A DNA stretch of 64,000 nt, taken from assembly GCA_950106755.1 (NCBI GenBank), contig OX467082.1, positions 33,976,001-34,040,000 of the forward strand. Reading direction: 5' to 3'. The stretch comes from Climacium dendroides (lineage: Eukaryota; Streptophyta; Bryopsida; Hypnales; Climaciaceae). Every line of letters starts with the position of its first letter. The stretch's first letter is position 1. Shown here one piece after another: positions 61,997-64,000 of this stretch. The position numbers were made by a program, and so were the translations under genes. The notes beneath the pieces are model-generated. The model saw only the letters and a program-made list of their open reading frames with translations. It was not told the DNA's origin and did no database searches.

Positions 61997-63890
61997 CTCA
62001 GCAAGGTAGTCATTTCCAGAAGGACTTGTCTCATCAAAGGCAGATGTCTCGCTTGTGCCTGCAACAATATACTATGATATTAAGAATGCATACCACCGAC
62101 CATGCAGGACAATCGCTTGTTCCATTGAAGGCCGTTAAAGTGATGACGTCTAACGTAGAGGTTAAGGTCTGGTAGCTTTCAAACATTGATTTGTACCGTT
62201 CCAAAAAGTAGGGTATGATTTCTTCTTTCTATTGGAACATTTTGTTACCAACTTTGAAGCTTTCTGAATGATTTATTTTAACTCCTATAGCTATAGAAGC
62301 GGCCATTTGGGCACCTCGGGGTTAACTAAACGTCGACTTACCGTAGAATCCTACCGCGGTTGAACTAACAAGAACAGCAGGTCGCTCCTCTTTCGGTGCT
62401 GAATTGATTGCTTGTACTACCTGCAATTTCAAACGAAGTAAGCACACCATCGTCAAAAATCGTACATCTGAGACCCCGACGTTATTGGTCAACTCAATGG
62501 CACAGCAGAAAACTCCATAAAATATAATTATATAAAATACACAGAGATCCTTCTCTGCAAGAATTTTAAATTCGTTTTCACCTACCTTGCCTGTTACCGC
62601 AACCCTGCAGTTTTTAATATCTGCTTTTATCTGGAAAAAAAAGGGAAAAACAGAGTTGAATTAGGTAATTGATCCCACATGTCTGAAGCAACTGGAAATA
62701 TGAGTTCAATAGAGAACAAACGTGCAACCTTGAAGAAACAAGGATGTCCACTAACGGAGGAAGAAAACGATCAAGATTACGTTCTTGTATGAATACAAAC
62801 GGACATTTAGTTCAGGAGATCAACTTCTTGCTCTCCGACAACAGCAGATTTATCATGGTATTATAATTCCCATACCTCAGGAGTCCATCTTGTGCTAATG
62901 GGAGGGCCAGCCAAGTTGACAACCCCAGTGGAGCCTTTAATCAATTCTGCCCACTTACTCTCTCCTCCTACTTTCAAGTCCGGATATTTCCTTTCTGCAA
63001 ACTTGCCCTCCCAGCATTATTAATTCCCAAACAAAGAGAAACACACTACCAATGGACATACACGTATACTGACTTGCATTTACACAAATAATTTCAAACG
63101 ACAAGCAGAAAGACAGTCGATGTCACATTCCAGTGAGGTAAAAAAAAAAATACAACATGGTTGGTGGTCATCACTCGCAGAACACTCACCAGGAAACTTT
63201 TCATGAGCCTTCGATTCTGAGCGGGTCAGAATTCGAACTTCATGCCCATCTGCAACGAACTAAATCCAAACATCAGCTCAAATCCTTTCCGAAATGGAAT
63301 ACAAGGCCAATTGACATGTGCATGGCCCTAAATCCAAAACCTTTGACCCCCCACCCCACTAAGGCAGAGGATACTAAAAACGTTAGGACTTGATCCTGCC
63401 TCCTATAATGATTCATATTCCCAACAGAAACTCCTCTGTTATCAGCAAGTGGTGTAAGTATGACTTGGCTAAAGGTCTCTGTCCAATGATCCTTGAAAGG
63501 AAATGGGCTTGCCTACTGTCACTTATCGTGGTCTACAACCTCCCTTTTTGAAATTGCACATTCCTACATATTGGTTAAAATGCTTAAAGAGTATCCTCTA
63601 GTTTAGATGATCGGGTTTCATACCTGTAACGAGTCTGTCCACTAATCTCGAGCCAACAAAGCCTGTCGCACCGGTGATGGCTACAACCATCTTTCACCCA
63701 TTTCAAAAACCACCATTAGCACATCCAATACCGAAAATCGGACTCCGTGAATAGCATCCCAAAGAGCACACATTCTCTGCAAAAGAAGTAGCAATGCCAA
63801 ACCAATGGAGTAAGCTAGGTGTACCTTGGGCCCCTTGTTGCCATTAGGGCTTGCTGCAGCATTGCAAACCAGTCTATGACAGCCTCTCAT
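61997..63890 (-). CDS. GIANT CHLOROPLAST 1 / SDR39U1-like epimerase family protein, N-terminal seven exons (partial)
   Basis: GC1 (SulA-like, SDR39U1) is a plastid Rossmann-fold protein linked to chloroplast division in Arabidopsis. Exons on the minus strand: 63,890-63,825, 63,690-63,624, 63,249-63,190, 62,994-62,876, 62,630-62,586, 62,420-62,342, 62,058-61,997. All junctions have GT/AG ends and matching phases. Landmarks: MVVAITGATGFVGSRLVDRL (dinucleotide-binding TGxxGxxG), HEVRILTRSES, GVVNLAGPPISTRWTPE, RPAVLVSSTAVGFYGTSET, SPSGNDYLAE. The last donor is GAG|GTGTGT. The C-terminal half (about 170 residues with RIGVVLG and WIHVDD) is absent from the scanned sequence. The first exon is the end of a plastid transit peptide; the ATG at 63,890 gives only 22 residues before the fold, so the true start may be further upstream: a CAG acceptor near 63,937 would allow this. 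No internal stop. Confidence 0.88.
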
Positions 63891-64000
63891 CTGTTGCGAG
63901 ACACTAGGAAGAGAAAAGCCCTGCGGTCAAGCATTATTAACAATGAAGAAATTGTGATAAATTTTGACACGGGAGAGGATAACATTGCCGAAACAGGGAA

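Overview
The window looks like nuclear DNA of a land plant with a large, repeat-filled genome. It is strongly AT-rich, has very long stretches without genes, and carries only three recognisable plant gene bodies or parts of them. A gymnosperm or fern-like genome fits best, but that is inference; nothing here fixes the species.

Genes. (1) A complete-looking plus-strand gene at 23,365-26,243 encodes a SPOROCYTELESS/NOZZLE-like (SPEAR/TIE family) transcriptional repressor adaptor. It has the basic SPEAR motif near its start, a 12-codon micro-exon with a KRPW motif, a DFLTLG motif and a C-terminal EAR motif (LDLRLKL). A GC-rich promoter/leader lies before it. (2) At the right edge, on the minus strand, seven exons (61,997-63,890) encode the N-terminal half of a GIANT CHLOROPLAST 1 / SDR39U1-like Rossmann-fold epimerase; its C-terminal half was not found to the left. 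(3) Also on the minus strand, 59,856-60,502, three in-frame exons encode the C-terminus of the CDK5RAP3/C53 protein (UFMylation and ER-phagy), with no upstream exons seen. A decayed coiled-coil ORF fills the first 1.3 kb, and a possible coding fragment of unknown family lies just 3' of the SPEAR gene.

Mobile DNA. Most of the rest consists of short non-autonomous DNA elements. The main signal is a set of at least a dozen elements (0.06-1.7 kb) whose ends read TTAA-CCCCTAAAGG...CCTTTAGGGG-TTAA. They fall into several unrelated internal families and are often nested or inverted. The TTAA flanks resemble piggyBac integration. There is also a degenerate Tc1/mariner element with TA flanks (36,329-38,043) plus two end fragments of it at 47 kb, two copies of a 153-bp hAT-like foldback with perfect 8-bp target duplications, CACTA-type and PIF/Harbinger-type miniature elements, and long hairpins. 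No intact reverse transcriptase or integrase ORF was seen.

Layout: 0-13.9 kb AT-rich, broken ORFs, tandem repeats; 14-16.1 kb GC-richer island without a gene; 16.1-22 kb nested DNA elements; 22.6-26.3 kb SPEAR gene; 27-59.3 kb repeat field with the Tc1 element and most TTAA elements; 59.8-64 kb C53 tail and GC1 head on the minus strand. The three genes have no evident functional link to each other.
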